Source of the DNA: Manis javanica
Lineage: Eukaryota > Chordata > Mammalia > Pholidota > Manidae
Assembly (NCBI RefSeq): GCF_040802235.1
Contig: NC_133174.1
Location: 139,739,213-139,803,212 of the forward strand
DNA: 64,000 nt
Direction of reading: 5' to 3'
The notes beneath the pieces were generated by a model. That model was not told the DNA's origin. It ran no database searches and saw only the letters and a list, made by a program, of their open reading frames with translations. Positions 44,521-55,604 of this stretch are shown one piece after another. The translations under genes and the position numbers were made by a program. Every line of letters starts with the position of its first letter. The stretch's first letter is position 1.

Positions 44521-46860
44521 GTGGTGGGCCCCACGCTAGGGAGGGCCCCTGATTCTGGAGGTAGACCCCAGCTTCCAAGGGAATTCATAGTTCATTTGAC
44601 CTTGGTCAAGCCCTGCCTCATTTTGTCCAAAGTGGGGGTGAGATCCCCTTCCCTGAGCATGACCTTGGGCAAGTACTTCACCCTTGGGAGGCCCAGTTTC
44701 TGGGTCTGGAAAATGGGAAGAATCTGGCTGACCTAATCTGGCCCAAGGGATACTCAAGAATGGAGTGCCAAATGAGGGCTCCCAGCCTCCCCAGGAGGGA
44801 TCACCCATTCCCCAGCTGCTCAGCTGTAGGCAAAGGAGGCAGGAGCCACAGGAGGACAATCCTCTTTGCAGAGGCTCCAGAAGTGGGGCAAGGGGAGAGA
44901 GAGAGAAGCCCTGAAGGCAGGAGGGGGCCTGAGGGGGCAGAGACCTGCCCCCACCCCCATAGTCAGGGCAGGGACAGACTGATACACACCTGTTGGCTTC
45001 TTGTTGGGCCAAATGACACATGTGCACACATGCACGCCCCCAGACGACCAGGCTAGGAACAGGGTTCCCAGGAACTTACAGAGCTAGCTGTCCGCGTGTC
45101 GCCATCAAGGAGGGTCACTGAGCTATCATCCCTTGCTCCATTCTGAATGCACAGGAATATAGGACTCTATAAAGTGTTGGGTTTCCTGGCCCCCATCCTC
45201 AGCCTGGGGAAGTAGTTACCTGTAGATGAAGGAGATGCTTGATTCTTGGGACTCCGGAACCATGCAGTTGGAAGGTTGCACTCTCTTCCAGGCTCTTGCT
45301 CCTTGGAGGCCCACCTCATCACCGAACACGTGGTGGTGTCTGGTGCCTGCCCTCAGGGTGCTCCTGCTCTAGGTGGATCGGGAGACACCCAGGCAGAGAA
45401 CTCACATCTGAACCTTTCTTCTTCTTTAACTGATGGCCACTGTCCTCCCTAAAGCTGGCAGGAACTCCAGATTCTGTCAAGCCCTTGGGCCTACCTCAGC
45501 TCAGCTCTAGGAGGTTAAGGCCCTGTTTGGGGGCCTGGGCCCTCTGTCTTGCACCCGCAGCAGCTGCAGTGGGCACTTGCTGGTGCTGAGCAAAGGTGGA
45601 AGGGCTGCCCGTAAGAGCGCAGCATATGGGGACTCCAGTACAGATCAGCTCCTTCTGGAGACATCTGCAGGACCCCCAGGCATCCAGGGCAGCTAGAGTG
45701 GGTCCCTATCCCCAGCCACAGACTCTTGGCTGCCCAAGAGGTCAGATCAGTGACACACTTCCCCCCACCCAGGTGGCTTCAGCAGATTCCAGGCTGAGTG
45801 CCCTCATCTATGTGAGACCAGCCTCAACGGCCATGGTGGCCCAAGCACAGCCCCAGTGCCCAACCGGGTGGTGGGGCTGGGCAGCCTATGCCTCGGCTCC
45901 GACTGTTCTGACATGGAATCCGAGCCCGACCGTGACTTCATGAGCTGTGGCCTGGATTCAGAGGGTGCCACGCCCTCCACAGCAGGTCTGCTACCATCCT
46001 TCCCCGTCCAGATCCTGCCCAACCTCTACCTGGGCAGTGCCCGGGATTCAGCCAATGTGGAGAGCTTGGCCAAGCTGGGCATCCGCTACATCCTCAATGT
46101 CACCCCCAACCTCCCTAACCTCTTCGAGAAGAACGGCGACTTTCACTACAAGCAGATCCCTATCTCAGACCACTGGAGCCAGAACTTGTCCCAGTTCTTT
46201 CCAGAGGCCATTGCATTCATTGGTGAGTCCACCCTGCCCTCCCCTTCCTTGCCCCCTACCTAGGTTTAGCTCTTGGCCTCTCCCATTTCTTCCCCCTTCC
46301 TCACGGGCTTACTCCTGGGCTTAGCTGCCATCTCCAGAGTCAAAGGACGGGCTGGCACTTGGGGCTGGGCATTGCTGGGGCCAGCTCCCAGAGGCCACCA
46401 GCGACACACCCAGCACTCCTCAGGCTGGGCAAGACTCCCAAGCCAAACCTGGCCAGGGCCACCCATCTTGGAGGGCAGGGCAGGGCAGGGCAGGGGCTGC
46501 ACCTCACACTGGGCCCTGCTCTGCCACCACCTAGACGAGGCCTTGTCCCAGAACTGCGGAGTGCTTGTTCACTGCCTGGCGGGTGTCAGCCGCTCCGTCA
46601 CTGTCACCGTGGCCTACCTCATGCAGAAGCGCCACCTCTCGCTCAATGATGCCTATGACTTGGTCAAGCGCAAGAAGTCTAACATCTCCCCTAACTTCAA
46701 CTTCATGGGGCAGCTGCTGGACTTTGAGCGCAGCCTGCGGCTGGAAGACAGGCGGGCCGCGGCACCCCGCAGTGGGGAGCGGGAGTCAGAAGCCTCCGAC
46801 CCACCCTCTTTCTTCACCACCCCCACCAGCGATGGGGTCTTTGAGCTGGACCCCACATAG
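44136..46860 (+). CDS. DUSP9: Dual-specificity phosphatase 9 (MKP-4), complete coding region in three exons
   Basis: MAP kinase phosphatase that removes phosphates from Thr and Tyr of the activation loop, with preference for ERK (established). Coding exons join at 44136-44502, 45773-46222 and 46535-46860: 1143 nt, 380 residues. All borders are GT/AG, both introns phase 1. The N-terminal CH2/rhodanese domain (about residues 8-130) includes the arginine-rich kinase-interaction motif RRLRR (52-56). An acidic, serine-containing linker ([11 protein letters not shown]) follows. The catalytic domain has the general acid Asp255 in PISDHW and the signature HCLAGVSRS with nucleophile Cys286 and Arg292. 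The C-tail ends FFTTPTSDG-type. Length is close to the 384 residues that I recall for human. The start is the first ATG of exon 2, 35 nt after the acceptor. No defects seen. Confidence 0.96.
44503..45772 (+). other. DUSP9: DUSP9 intron between first and second coding exons
   Basis: GT at 44503, AG at 45771-45772. It contains two MIR-like pieces (about 44595-44740, 'gaccttgggcaagtacttca') and no other recognised feature. Confidence 0.85.
45773..46222 (+). CDS. DUSP9: DUSP9 second coding exon
   Basis: 450 nt from acceptor ccccacccag to donor CATTG|GTGAGT. It encodes [18 protein letters not shown], the acidic linker and the first half of the phosphatase domain ([19 protein letters not shown] through FFPEAIAFI), including the general acid aspartate. 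Confidence 0.95.
46223..46534 (+). other. DUSP9: DUSP9 intron between second and third coding exons
   Basis: A 312-bp intron with GT at 46223 and AG at 46533-46534. It holds a short (GGGCA)n run near 46473-46495. Confidence 0.9.
46535..46860 (+). CDS. DUSP9: DUSP9 third coding exon with catalytic cysteine
   Basis: Begins ACGAGGCC, completing an Asp codon. It encodes [20 protein letters not shown] and the rest of the catalytic domain ([20 protein letters not shown]), then a variable tail and TAG at 46858-46860. Confidence 0.95.
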
Positions 46861-47945
46861 GGGCCTGCCCTGTCCCCCAGTGCGTGCTCCCCACCATCCA
46901 TGTGCTGGGGGGAGGTGGAAGGGGGCTCAGGCAGGAGCAGGGGCTTACGGGGGAGAGCGTAATTACCTCATGCAGGGGCTGTGGGAAGAGGTGGGGGCTG
47001 GGAGGCCCTCCAGGGGGGCTGCGGGAAGAGATCTGTCCTACCCACTTGAAACATCTGCGGGAATCCTATTAAATGTGCCTATGGGCCGGGCCGGGTCACC
47101 GGCCTGACCCGCACCACTTTGGGGCGGGGCCACGCTCCAGAACCCACCTCTTCTGCGACTGTTCACTTTTTCCTTTTTGAGGGGAGGGCTGCCCATTCCA
47201 AGGGACTAGTGCAGGTGACTGCCGGTTCCTGGGGCCCAGGCCCTGTGTGCCGGGCCCGGAGCCTTCCTGTGGCTCTCCCTTCCCGAAGGGCGTGTGCCTC
47301 CTCCGGCCACCTCATTTGCCGCAGGGACCTGCTCCCAGCACCATCTCTGTCCCCAAATGGCTGTTTCTGGGGAGGTGGCCACCACCACCACCAGTGAAGT
47401 CACCTCCCTGCCTCTCCACAAAGGGCTGTGCCTCCTGGGGCCAGTGTCAGAGGTGCAGCGGCCACTCACCATCTGTGGGGACAGCCCCTCTCTCGGCAGC
47501 TCCCCACTGGTCAGCACCACAGGAGAGGGCGCTAGCCTGGGAGCCACTGGGTGGGTTCCCAGCCACACACCTGGCGCCCTATTTATCCACTGGGCATTTG
47601 AAAAGATGCTTTTGCGCCTCTTCTCCCAGGTGTCTTGACAGGATCACTGGGGCTCTTTGTGACTGCAGAGGTCGGGTCTCAGGGCAAGAGCTGGGGTGGA
47701 GGAGGGAGGGAAGGCCTGGATTTTGCCGCCATAGGTCCCACATAGCCACGGTTGGTCTGGGGGTAGGGAAGGGGCCAAGCTGCATGTCCACAAGGTTACT
47801 CATTATAGTACATACCTGTCATGGGCAGCAGGCATGGGGCCCACCTGGCCCAGGGCCACAGGAGAGACCATTCTCACCTTTGGGGATCCACACCGTGGTT
47901 GCTCTCTTTCACTGTTCCTAAATAAATGGTTCACGTCAGCTACTG
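46861..47945 (+). other. DUSP9: DUSP9 3' untranslated region
   Basis: About 1.1 kb from the stop codon to just past the AATAAA at 47921. Open frames inside are GC-driven. An earlier ATTAAA near 47068 could be a weak alternative poly(A) signal. Confidence 0.75.
47921..47926 (+). terminator. DUSP9: Poly(A) signal AATAAA of DUSP9
   Basis: Canonical hexamer about 1.06 kb after the stop codon. Cleavage would fall near 47940-47950. Confidence 0.75.
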
Positions 47946-48989
47946 AGCCAGGGGGAACTGCTTCCTGAGCACCTTGGCGGGTTGGCTGGGAAGGGGGCAA
48001 GTGCTGGGCTGGTCAGGAACTCGAGCACCACCCCACCCCGTGTCATTTCCTATCTGGCGCCCGTGCTGCCTGTCACCCATCCACTCACAGACACCTGAGC
48101 CCTTGCTCTGTGCCATACACTCATGGCTAGGGGCTAGGACACAGCCGTGAGCCAAGGAGGCCTGCCGCTCGCAGCCAACCTCCTACATGGGGAGGGGAGA
48201 CACTGAACAACCCCTGCGGAGCAGTGAGCGATGCTGGTGTCCTGTGCAGCAGAGAGCAGGGGTGCAGGGACCCAGAAGTGACCCCAAGTTTTGGCCGCTG
48301 AGCCCGCCAATTCAGTGCAGAGCTAGACCTGAGCCTCAGTGTGAGGTGATAGGCGGCACAGAAGGACCTGAGCCGGGGCGGGGGATGGGGCGGGGGAGTC
48401 CGGGGCAGATTTGCACATCCAAGCACAGGCGCCACTGGCTGATGCACTGTGGAGTCAGGACCCTGGACCACAAGGGTCCAGGCTGGAGGCAGGGAGAGTT
48501 TTCAGAGGCCACAGGGCCACCTAAAATGACAGATGAGGCTTGCTCCTCCCTAGCCTCCCAGTCTCCGCTCTGGATGCCTCCAGTGCCTTCTGCACACCAT
48601 AGCTGGAGAGGCGTTTCTAAAGCTGGAAGTGGAAGGGGTGCCAGAGTGTGGGTGGGGAAAAATGCAGTGGAGAATTCATGAGCAGTGTGGACAGCATGTA
48701 CAAAGGAATCCTCCTGGTCCAGAACCCCATCTAAAACCATGTTTGAATGAATGGCCGAGCCAGTGGGAAAATAAAAGAATGCCTCCGAAATCAGAAATGG
48801 TGAGGGTCCTAGAGTCCAGAGGAATAAGCCAGCTCTCAGGGGCACCTACACCCAGGAGCCAGGAGCCTCGGTCACCCCTCCTCCTTGGACACCCTTTTCT
48901 CATAGCTTTCCAGATGCCACCACATGATCTGGGAAATGATACCTGGGCTCCCACGTAAAGCCAGGACTCTTGAAGGGCAATGCTCTCAA
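47946..48989. other. Intergenic, nothing recognised
   Basis: A 'cccttgctctgtgccataca' stretch near 48101 is MIR/L2-like. No gene. Confidence 0.4.
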
Positions 48990-49530
48990 ATAGGTGTGGT
49001 CTGCAGAATACTGGCCCTGCAGAGATGGCCACATCCTAATTCCAGGCCCCTGTGAATACGGCACCTTACATGGCCAAAGGAACTTTGCAGATGTGATAAC
49101 GTCAAGGATCTTGAGCAGGGGAGATGGTCCTGGGTTTCCCAGGGGGTACCTAACTGCCATCACATGCGTCTTTAAAAGGGAAAGAGGGAGGCAGAAGAGT
49201 CCCAGAAGGAGAAGTGAGAAGTGATGATGGAAGCAGAGGCAGAGCCAGAGAGAGACTGGACGCTGCTCCACTGCTGGTTTTGACGATGAGGAGGGGGCTG
49301 CGAGCCCCAGAATGTGGGCGGCCTCTAGAAGCTAGAAACGGCAGGGAAATGAATTCTTCCCTTGAGTTTCCTCAGGGAATGCAGCCCTGCTGACACCTCA
49401 GTTTTAGCTCAATGAAATCTATTCTGGATTTCTGCCCTCCAGAACTGTAAGATAATAAATTTGGGGTGTTTTAAACTACTAAGTTTGTGGTAATTTGATA
49501 CAGCAGCCACAGAAAACGAATACAAATAGT
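48990..49530 (+). repeat. MaLR (MLT1-type) LTR, plus orientation, near full length
   Basis: Order: 'gtgtggtctgcagaatactg', 'ccttacatggccaaaggaac', 'tttgcagatgtgataacgtc', 'ggcggcctctagaagctaga', 'ctccagaactgtaagataat', ending 'acagaaaacgaatacaaata'. A well-preserved copy. Confidence 0.8.
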
Positions 49531-49979
49531 GACTTCGACCCAAAAAAATCCCCAAAAGAGGTGAGGATATTTGCTTATCTTGGTATTGGATTTGGGTGGA
49601 AGTGGGAAAAAAAGGAAAACGTTGCCTCTGGAAATTTATAGCCACAAGCTGAATTTTTAGTTTAGAGTTGTCTAGGTGTAGAGTAATGGATGCCCCAGAA
49701 TCTCTCTCTTGGGGGGACTTAGGGGCAGCGATCTGGTTGGGAGGACAGCTTCTGGATTTGTCTTGAAGATGCATCTGATTTGCTTACACACAGATTTTAC
49801 TGAGATCATGACAGCCCAACAAAAATAGCCAAGTTTAACAAATTTCTTTTTAAGTTCTAAATGAAGTGGTCCCGGGGGAGTATTGCCCACTGGTGACTGG
49901 AAGAAGCACAAATCCTCTGTGCAGGGATGTCCTTTAAATACAGGCCTCAAGAATTCCTAGAGAAAACTCTAAAATACAT
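49531..49979. other. Intergenic, nothing recognised
   Basis: No gene or repeat that I can name. Confidence 0.35.
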
Positions 49980-50530
49980 AGTGAGTGACAAAAATCATAA
50001 AATGTACAAGGAAAAAGCCACCATGCATGAGAGAAACATATAAACATATAAATTCACGTATGAATCCTACAAAGATAGATTTTTAAATTGCATGACACAA
50101 ATATAAAGTATGATTAATATGTCTAAAAAATAAAAGGAAGTTACCAAAAGTATAACAAAAGAACGAGAGACCACTATTAAATGACCAGGTGCTCTTGAAA
50201 GATGGCCAAATAAAACTTCTAAAAATTAAAAATATAATAATTGAAATTAGAAATTCAAGATTGGGTTAAACAGCATACTAAACATAGCTGAAGAGGGAAT
50301 TAGTGAACTAGAAGATGAATTCAAAAAAATCATCCAGAACACAGCACACAGAGACACAAAGAGATTAGGTCACACAAATATTTAGTTGGTTATCTAGAGG
50401 AAAAAAATTAGAATAGCAAATGTGGAATATTTTTTCTAAATAGCTGAGAATTTTCCAAAATTAATGAAAGACACTGGCTGAGAATTTTCCAAAATTAATG
50501 AAAGACACTATGGAAGATGATCCTAAGTGT
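49980..50530 (+). repeat. Old LINE fragment (ORF1-type)
   Basis: A-rich sense text 'agctgaagagggaattagtg' and 'aactagaagatgaattcaaa' resembles the coiled-coil part of L1/HAL1 ORF1. Frame not preserved. Confidence 0.5.
50443..50509. repeat. Tandem direct repeat, 33-bp unit, two copies
   Basis: gctgagaattttccaaaatt... at 50443-50475 recurs at 50477-50509 one base later. The copies are identical as read. Confidence 0.85.
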
Positions 50531-50619
50531 CCCTGAGCATCCATTCTCTCCTTCCTCATTTTAAGAATAAAGCCCCCAAAGGTTAATGAGGTATCCGGCT
50601 TCCCAGCTAGAAACTTTAT

Positions 50620-51870
50620 TTTCCATCATCCCTGGCAGCTAACTGTGATCATGTTCTTACATGATATTCTTTCCATCAGAGCCCTTAGCATATTAATCAT
50701 AGTATTTTTAAATGCTGGTCTGATAATCCCAATATATCTGCCATATCTGATTCTGGTTCTGGTGCCTGATCTGTCTCTTCAAACTGTTTTTTCCCCTTGA
50801 ATGTGCCTTGTAATTTTCTGTTGAAAGCCAGATATGCTGGACTGGGTAAAAGGAACTTCAGTAAGTAGGCCTTTAGTAATGTGGTGGTAAGATGTGGGGG
50901 GAGAGGAAGTGTTCTATAGTCCTATGATTAAGTCTCAGTCTTTTGCTGAGCCTGTGTGCCTTGGCCGTGACCTTCACAAGTGCTTCTCAGTTCCCGCCCC
51001 CTCCCCAAGGTGGGATAGGATGGCTAGAGGGGGCTGGAGTTGGGTATTTCCCTTTCCCCAGGTATGTTAGACTCCAATAAAACACCAACAGCTCAGACTC
51101 CGGTATAATAGTTTGTCTTGAGGGTGGGTTTTGTTAAGAACAGAATGCTCTGGTGTGTTTCAAAATTACTTTCCCATCCCCCTGCCAGAAGCATGAGAAC
51201 ATTTTTCTCCAATCCTCACTGTGAGGACCTGGTAGGGCTCCTGAAGATACAACTCACAAAAGTGTGGAAACTGCCCCAAGACTGGGCCCCCCTGGAGTTT
51301 TTAACTCTCAGCGTTGTCCACACTAAGCCTAGCAATTCATGAATTACAGTTCAGGCTTTCCTACCCAAGCACTGTTCCTGCTTATGGATTTCTGCTCTGA
51401 TAACTTGTGATTCTCTGTATCCACCTGCCTGTCTCCCCAGTTTTTGGAGCAGTGATTTGCCCTGTGACCTCAATTATCTGATGGTTCTAAGAAGAGCTGT
51501 TGATTTTTTCAGTTCGTTTAGTTTTTTACATATAGTTAGTATGGAGTGATGTCCTCTAAGCTCCTTACATACTGAACCAGAAACTGGAATTCCCTTAAAT
51601 CTGTTCTGATTGGCTGATTTTTATCACTATGGGTTACATCTTTATGCTTCTTTTCCTTGGTCAGAAGTGTGGATGGTGGAGTTCACCTAATTTGTTTCCT
51701 TTCTCTCAGGCACCATAGGGCTTTCACTGACTGTTGTCTACCATCTGAAAATAGTTGAATCATATATTTTGCCAAGTTTTCCAGTTGTGTATGGTGGGAG
51801 AGTAATTCTGGACCTCGCTACTCCCTCATGGCCATACCAATATTGAATAGCTTTAAGTTCTGTTAAGATA
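50620..51870 (-). repeat. Old LINE-derived sequence, minus orientation
   Basis: T-rich antisense text such as 'ctgccatatctgattctggt' and 'gttgaaagccagatatgctg' resembles reversed HAL1/L1M 5' region. Frames broken. Confidence 0.45.
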
Positions 51871-52169
51871 AATATGCATGCTAAATTTTCTAGAGTAACT
51901 ACTAAAAGATTATAGAGTGTACTACTTCCAAACTAGTAGAGGGAAAACATCAAATAATGAGAAAAAATCTAAATCCAAAAGAAGTCAAAGGGGCACAAAA
52001 TATAGAAAATTGGAATAAGAAAGCCTAAAATGAGATTTTAGAAATTAATCCAAATATCACTAAGCAAAATAAAGAGACTTAATTCTCCAGTTAAAGACAA
52101 GGTTTTTTTTTCTTTAATCCAGCTATAAACTGTTTACAAGAGATTAATCTAAATGGTGAGACCAAAAAA
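51871..52169 (+). other. AT-rich, probably LINE-derived
   Basis: A-rich sequence between two LINE fragments. I cannot place it precisely. Confidence 0.3.
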
Positions 52170-53103
52170 AAGATTGAAAGGGCAGGACTTCCAGCTATGG
52201 CCAAGCAAAGATAATGACAAATCATCTTCCTTAAAAAGCAACTGCAAAGCTGAACAAAATTGACAAAAACAACCTTTATGATCTGGAAATGAACCAAAGG
52301 TATATAATACACCAAGAAGCTGAACTTTGAGAATCTGTGGCATTCTGGTCTAGGGTTGCTCCTACCCCTCCCGGCCTGGTTTGGCATGGCAGTTCTGCCA
52401 GGGCAAGGAAGCCCATGAAAACCAGCAGCTTCTATGCCTAGGTCTGAGGGGGCCTAACTCAGTTTGGAGTGGTGGGAAATGTCCACACCCAGGGGCATTG
52501 TCAGTGGAAGTAACTTCTCAGAGGAGGGCCAACAGCTCAGCTCTTTTACATGGAGGTTGTGAATGTGCCTGGGGCAAGCATATTCCTGGCTAACCAGGTA
52601 ACGGAGAGGTCCCAAGCTATTCGGGCTCTCCTGAACTGCTCTGAGGCTATGCATATAGGAGACTCAAAAGGGTTCACTGGAAAGAAAACCCAGGGCAAAC
52701 CTGAAAATAGCCTGAACATTGAAAGGCCTCCCCTACCCCTACCCACACACAGATCCGTCCGAGGAGTATACATGCCTTACTGGCTCAAACTATTTGAGCA
52801 CAGTTTCTTCCCAATCACTGCTGGCCACTAAGCTAGGCAGATACAAAGGCAGCTCCTAGGAAACTGGTGTTACATTTTTAAATTAGAATTATTTTTTTTT
52901 AATTAAGCAGAGACACTAGTGACTGCACACTGAAGGGGAACAGTTTTCACAGATTTAGTCCAGGAAAGTGACATGACAAAGAAACAAGTTACAAAACACA
53001 AACACAAACACACACACACACCAAAAACAATGACCTCCAGGGGAAAGGGAATATCAGAATCCAGAGTTGCTGGAAAAATATTACTTAAAATGTTCAAGTT
53101 TCA
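52170..53103 (+). repeat. Old LINE-1, 5' region (first part, before the nested insertion)
   Basis: Starts near 'agattgaaagggcaggactt' and has the moderately GC-rich leader of an old L1 5' region. It is split at 53103 by the younger L1 and resumes at 55604. A (CA)n run lies at 53000-53020. Confidence 0.5.
53087..53103. repeat. Target-site duplication, left copy
   Basis: aaaatgttcaagtttca immediately before the L1 5' end. An identical copy is at 55588-55604. Confidence 0.9.
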
Positions 53104-53923
53104 GGTGGAGAACCAAGATGGCGGCGTGAGTAGAACAGCGGAAATCTCCTCCCAAAACCATATATATTTTTGAAAATACAACAAATACAACTAATCCTAA
53201 AAGAGAGACCAGAAGACACAGGATAACAGCCAGACTACATCCACACCCACGAGAACCCAGTGCCTCGTGAAGGGGGTAAGATACAAGCCACAGCCCGGCG
53301 GGACCCGAGCACCCCTCACCCCAGCTCCTGGCGGGAGGAGAGGAGTCAGAGCGGGAGGGAGAGGGAGCCCAGGACTGCTAAACACCCAGCCCTAGGCGTC
53401 CACACCGGAGCGCAGACACACAGTGCGTGCGTGGGGTGCTGGAAACTAGGGAAACAGGACAGTAAGACCTGTGAGCATGTCCCCGCAGCCAGCACCCCAG
53501 GGACAAAGAAAAGCAAGTGCTTTTTGAAAGTCTTAAAGGGACAGGGACCCCACTGCTGGACGGAAGTGCCCCGGGACACTTAGCCCAGCAGCTGGGAATC
53601 CCAGGGAACTCTGGGCGCCCAAACCCCCGCAGCGCAGCTCGGAGGCCCCTCACCGTGATAAACAGCCTCCCGCCTGTTCCCCCTCTGACACGGCTACGCC
53701 ATATTGGAGCAGCAGCCTGAGGCAGGCCACACCCACAGCAATTGCAGAGCTAAATAAACTCCATAGCAGCCGGGCAAGATCAGAAGCCCCATCTGCATGC
53801 AGCTGCCCAGCACAAGCCGCTAGAGGCCGCTGTTCTCCCAGGAGAGGAAGGCCACAAACTGGCAAGAAGGGACTTTCTCTTACCCAACACATGCGCCAGC
53901 TCCCCACAAATATATCTATCGCC

Positions 53924-54766
53924 ATGAAAAGGCAGAAGAAATTGATACAGACCAAGATCACAGAGGCAAACCCTGAGAAGGAGATAGACCTAACCAGTCT
54001 TCCTGAAAAAGAATTAAAAGTAAAGCTCATAACCATGCTGATGGAGCTGCAGAGAAACATGCAAGAGTTAAGGGATGATGTCCAGAAGGAGATGACAGAA
54101 ATGAAACAATCTCTGGAAGGACTTATAAGCAGAATGGATAAGATGCAAGAGGCCATTGATGGAATAGAAACCAGAGAACAGGAACGTATAGAAGCTGACG
54201 CAGAGAGAGATAAAAGGATCTCCAGGAATGAAATAATATTAAGAGAACTGTGTGACCAATCCAAAAGGAACAATATCCGCATTATAGGGGTACCAGAATA
54301 ACAAGAGAGAGAAAAAGGGATAGAAAGTGTATTTGAAGAAATAATTGCTGAAAACTTCCCCAAACTGGGGGAGGAAATAATCGATCAGACCATGGAAGTG
54401 TACAGAACTCCCAACAGAAAGGACCCAAGGAGGACAACACCAAGACACATAATAATTAAAATGGCAAAGATCAAGGACAAGGACAGAGTTTTAAAGGCAG
54501 CCAGAGAGAGGAAAAAGGTCACCTACAAAGGAAAACCCATCAGGCTATCCTCAGACTTCTCAACAGAAACCTTACAGGCCAGAAGAGAATGGCATGATAT
54601 ATTTAATGCAATGAAAGAGAAGGGCCTTGAACCAAGAATACTGTATCCAGCACAGTTATCATTTAAATATGAAGGAGGGATTAAACAATCCCCAGACAAG
54701 CAAAAGTTGAGGGAATTTGCCTCCCACAAACCACCTCTACAGGGTGTTTTACAGGGACTGCTCTAG
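53924..54766 (+). pseudogene. LINE-1 ORF1 protein, one in-frame stop
   Basis: ATG at 53924; 281 codons including the terminal TAG at 54764-54766. The frame is continuous except for TAA at 54299-54301 (codon 126). Before it are a basic start (MKRQKK), a long coiled coil with L/M heptads (about codons 35-100) and the RRM start NNIRIIGVPE. After it, in the same frame, are the rest of the RRM and the C-terminal domain (TPRHIIIKMAKIKDKDRVLK, REWHDIFNAMKEKGLEPRIL). ORF1p is a trimeric RNA-binding chaperone that coats L1 RNA. With the stop, only a coiled-coil fragment could be made. Confidence 0.9.
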
Positions 54767-55079
54767 ATGGGAGCACTCCTCAGACTAAATAGATGTCACC
54801 AGAGAAAATAAAATCACAGCAAAGAAAGCAGACCAACCAAACACTAACTAAAGGCAAAAAATAAAATCAACTACCCACAAAAGCAGTGAAAGGAAACACA
54901 AAAGAGCACAAAATAAAACAACCAACATATAAAGAACGGAGGAGGAGGAATAAGAAGGGAGAAAAATAAAGAATGACCGGACAGTGTTTAAAATAGCTCA
55001 ATAAGTGAGTTAAGTTAGACAGTAAGATACTAAAGAAGCTAACCTTGAACCTTTGGCAACCACGAATCTAAAGGCTGCA

Positions 55080-55230
55080 ATGGCAATAAGTACATATCTT
55101 TCAATAATCACCCTAAATGTAAATGGACTGAATGCACCAATCAAAAGACATAGAATAATAGAATGGATAAAAAAGCAAGACCCATCTCTATGCTGCTTAC
55201 AAGAGACTCACCTCAAACCCAAAGACTATA
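55080..55230 (+). pseudogene. LINE-1 ORF2 N-terminal remnant
   Basis: ATG at 55080 starts MAISTYLSIITLNVNGLN and reaches CLQETHL, the first two motifs of the apurinic-like endonuclease. Recognisable ORF2 ends near 55225-55245, where the sequence joins the L1 3' UTR. Reverse transcriptase is entirely absent. Confidence 0.85.
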
Positions 55231-55587
55231 GGAACAAAGAAAGACTGAAGGAACAAAACAGCAGCAGAATCATAGAACATAAGAATGGACTAACAGTTAC
55301 CAAAGGGAAAGGGACTGGGGAGGATGGGTGGGAAGGGAGGGATAAGGGCGGGGAAAAAGAAAGGGGGCCTTACGATTAGCATGTATAATGTTGGGGGGGG
55401 CATGGGGAGGGCTGTGCAACACAGAGAAGACAAGTAGTGATTGTACAGCATCTTACTACGCTGATGGACAGTGACTGTAATGGGGTTTGTGGGGGTGATT
55501 TGGTGAAGGGGGACCCTAGTAAACATAATACTCTTCATGTAATTGTAGATTAATGACAACAAAATAAATTAATTAATTAATTTTAAA

Positions 55588-55604
55588 AAAATGTTCAAGT
55601 TTCA
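55588..55604. repeat. Target-site duplication, right copy
   Basis: Identical to 53087-53103 and directly after the A-rich tail of the L1. Confidence 0.9.

Larger units (their letters stand above)
53104..55587 (+). mobile_element. Younger LINE-1 with full 5' end and large internal ORF2 deletion
   Basis: The element begins ggtggagaaccaagatggcg, carrying the YY1-like CAAGATGGCGG box typical of L1 5' ends. It has a GC-rich 5' leader (53104-53923), ORF1 (53924-54766), an intergenic spacer, the first about 50 codons of ORF2, and then jumps to the L1 3' UTR (G-rich block 55312-55345, 'cttcatgtaattgtagatta') and an A-rich tail. It is 2484 bp against the usual 6-7 kb. Perfect 17-bp target-site duplications show that it inserted at this size or was deleted internally later without disturbing its flanks. 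Confidence 0.9.

Noticed and set aside
44600-44740. Possible extra DUSP9 exon in the intron after the first coding exon
   Set aside because: The sequence is MIR-like, and the flanking exons join in frame without it.
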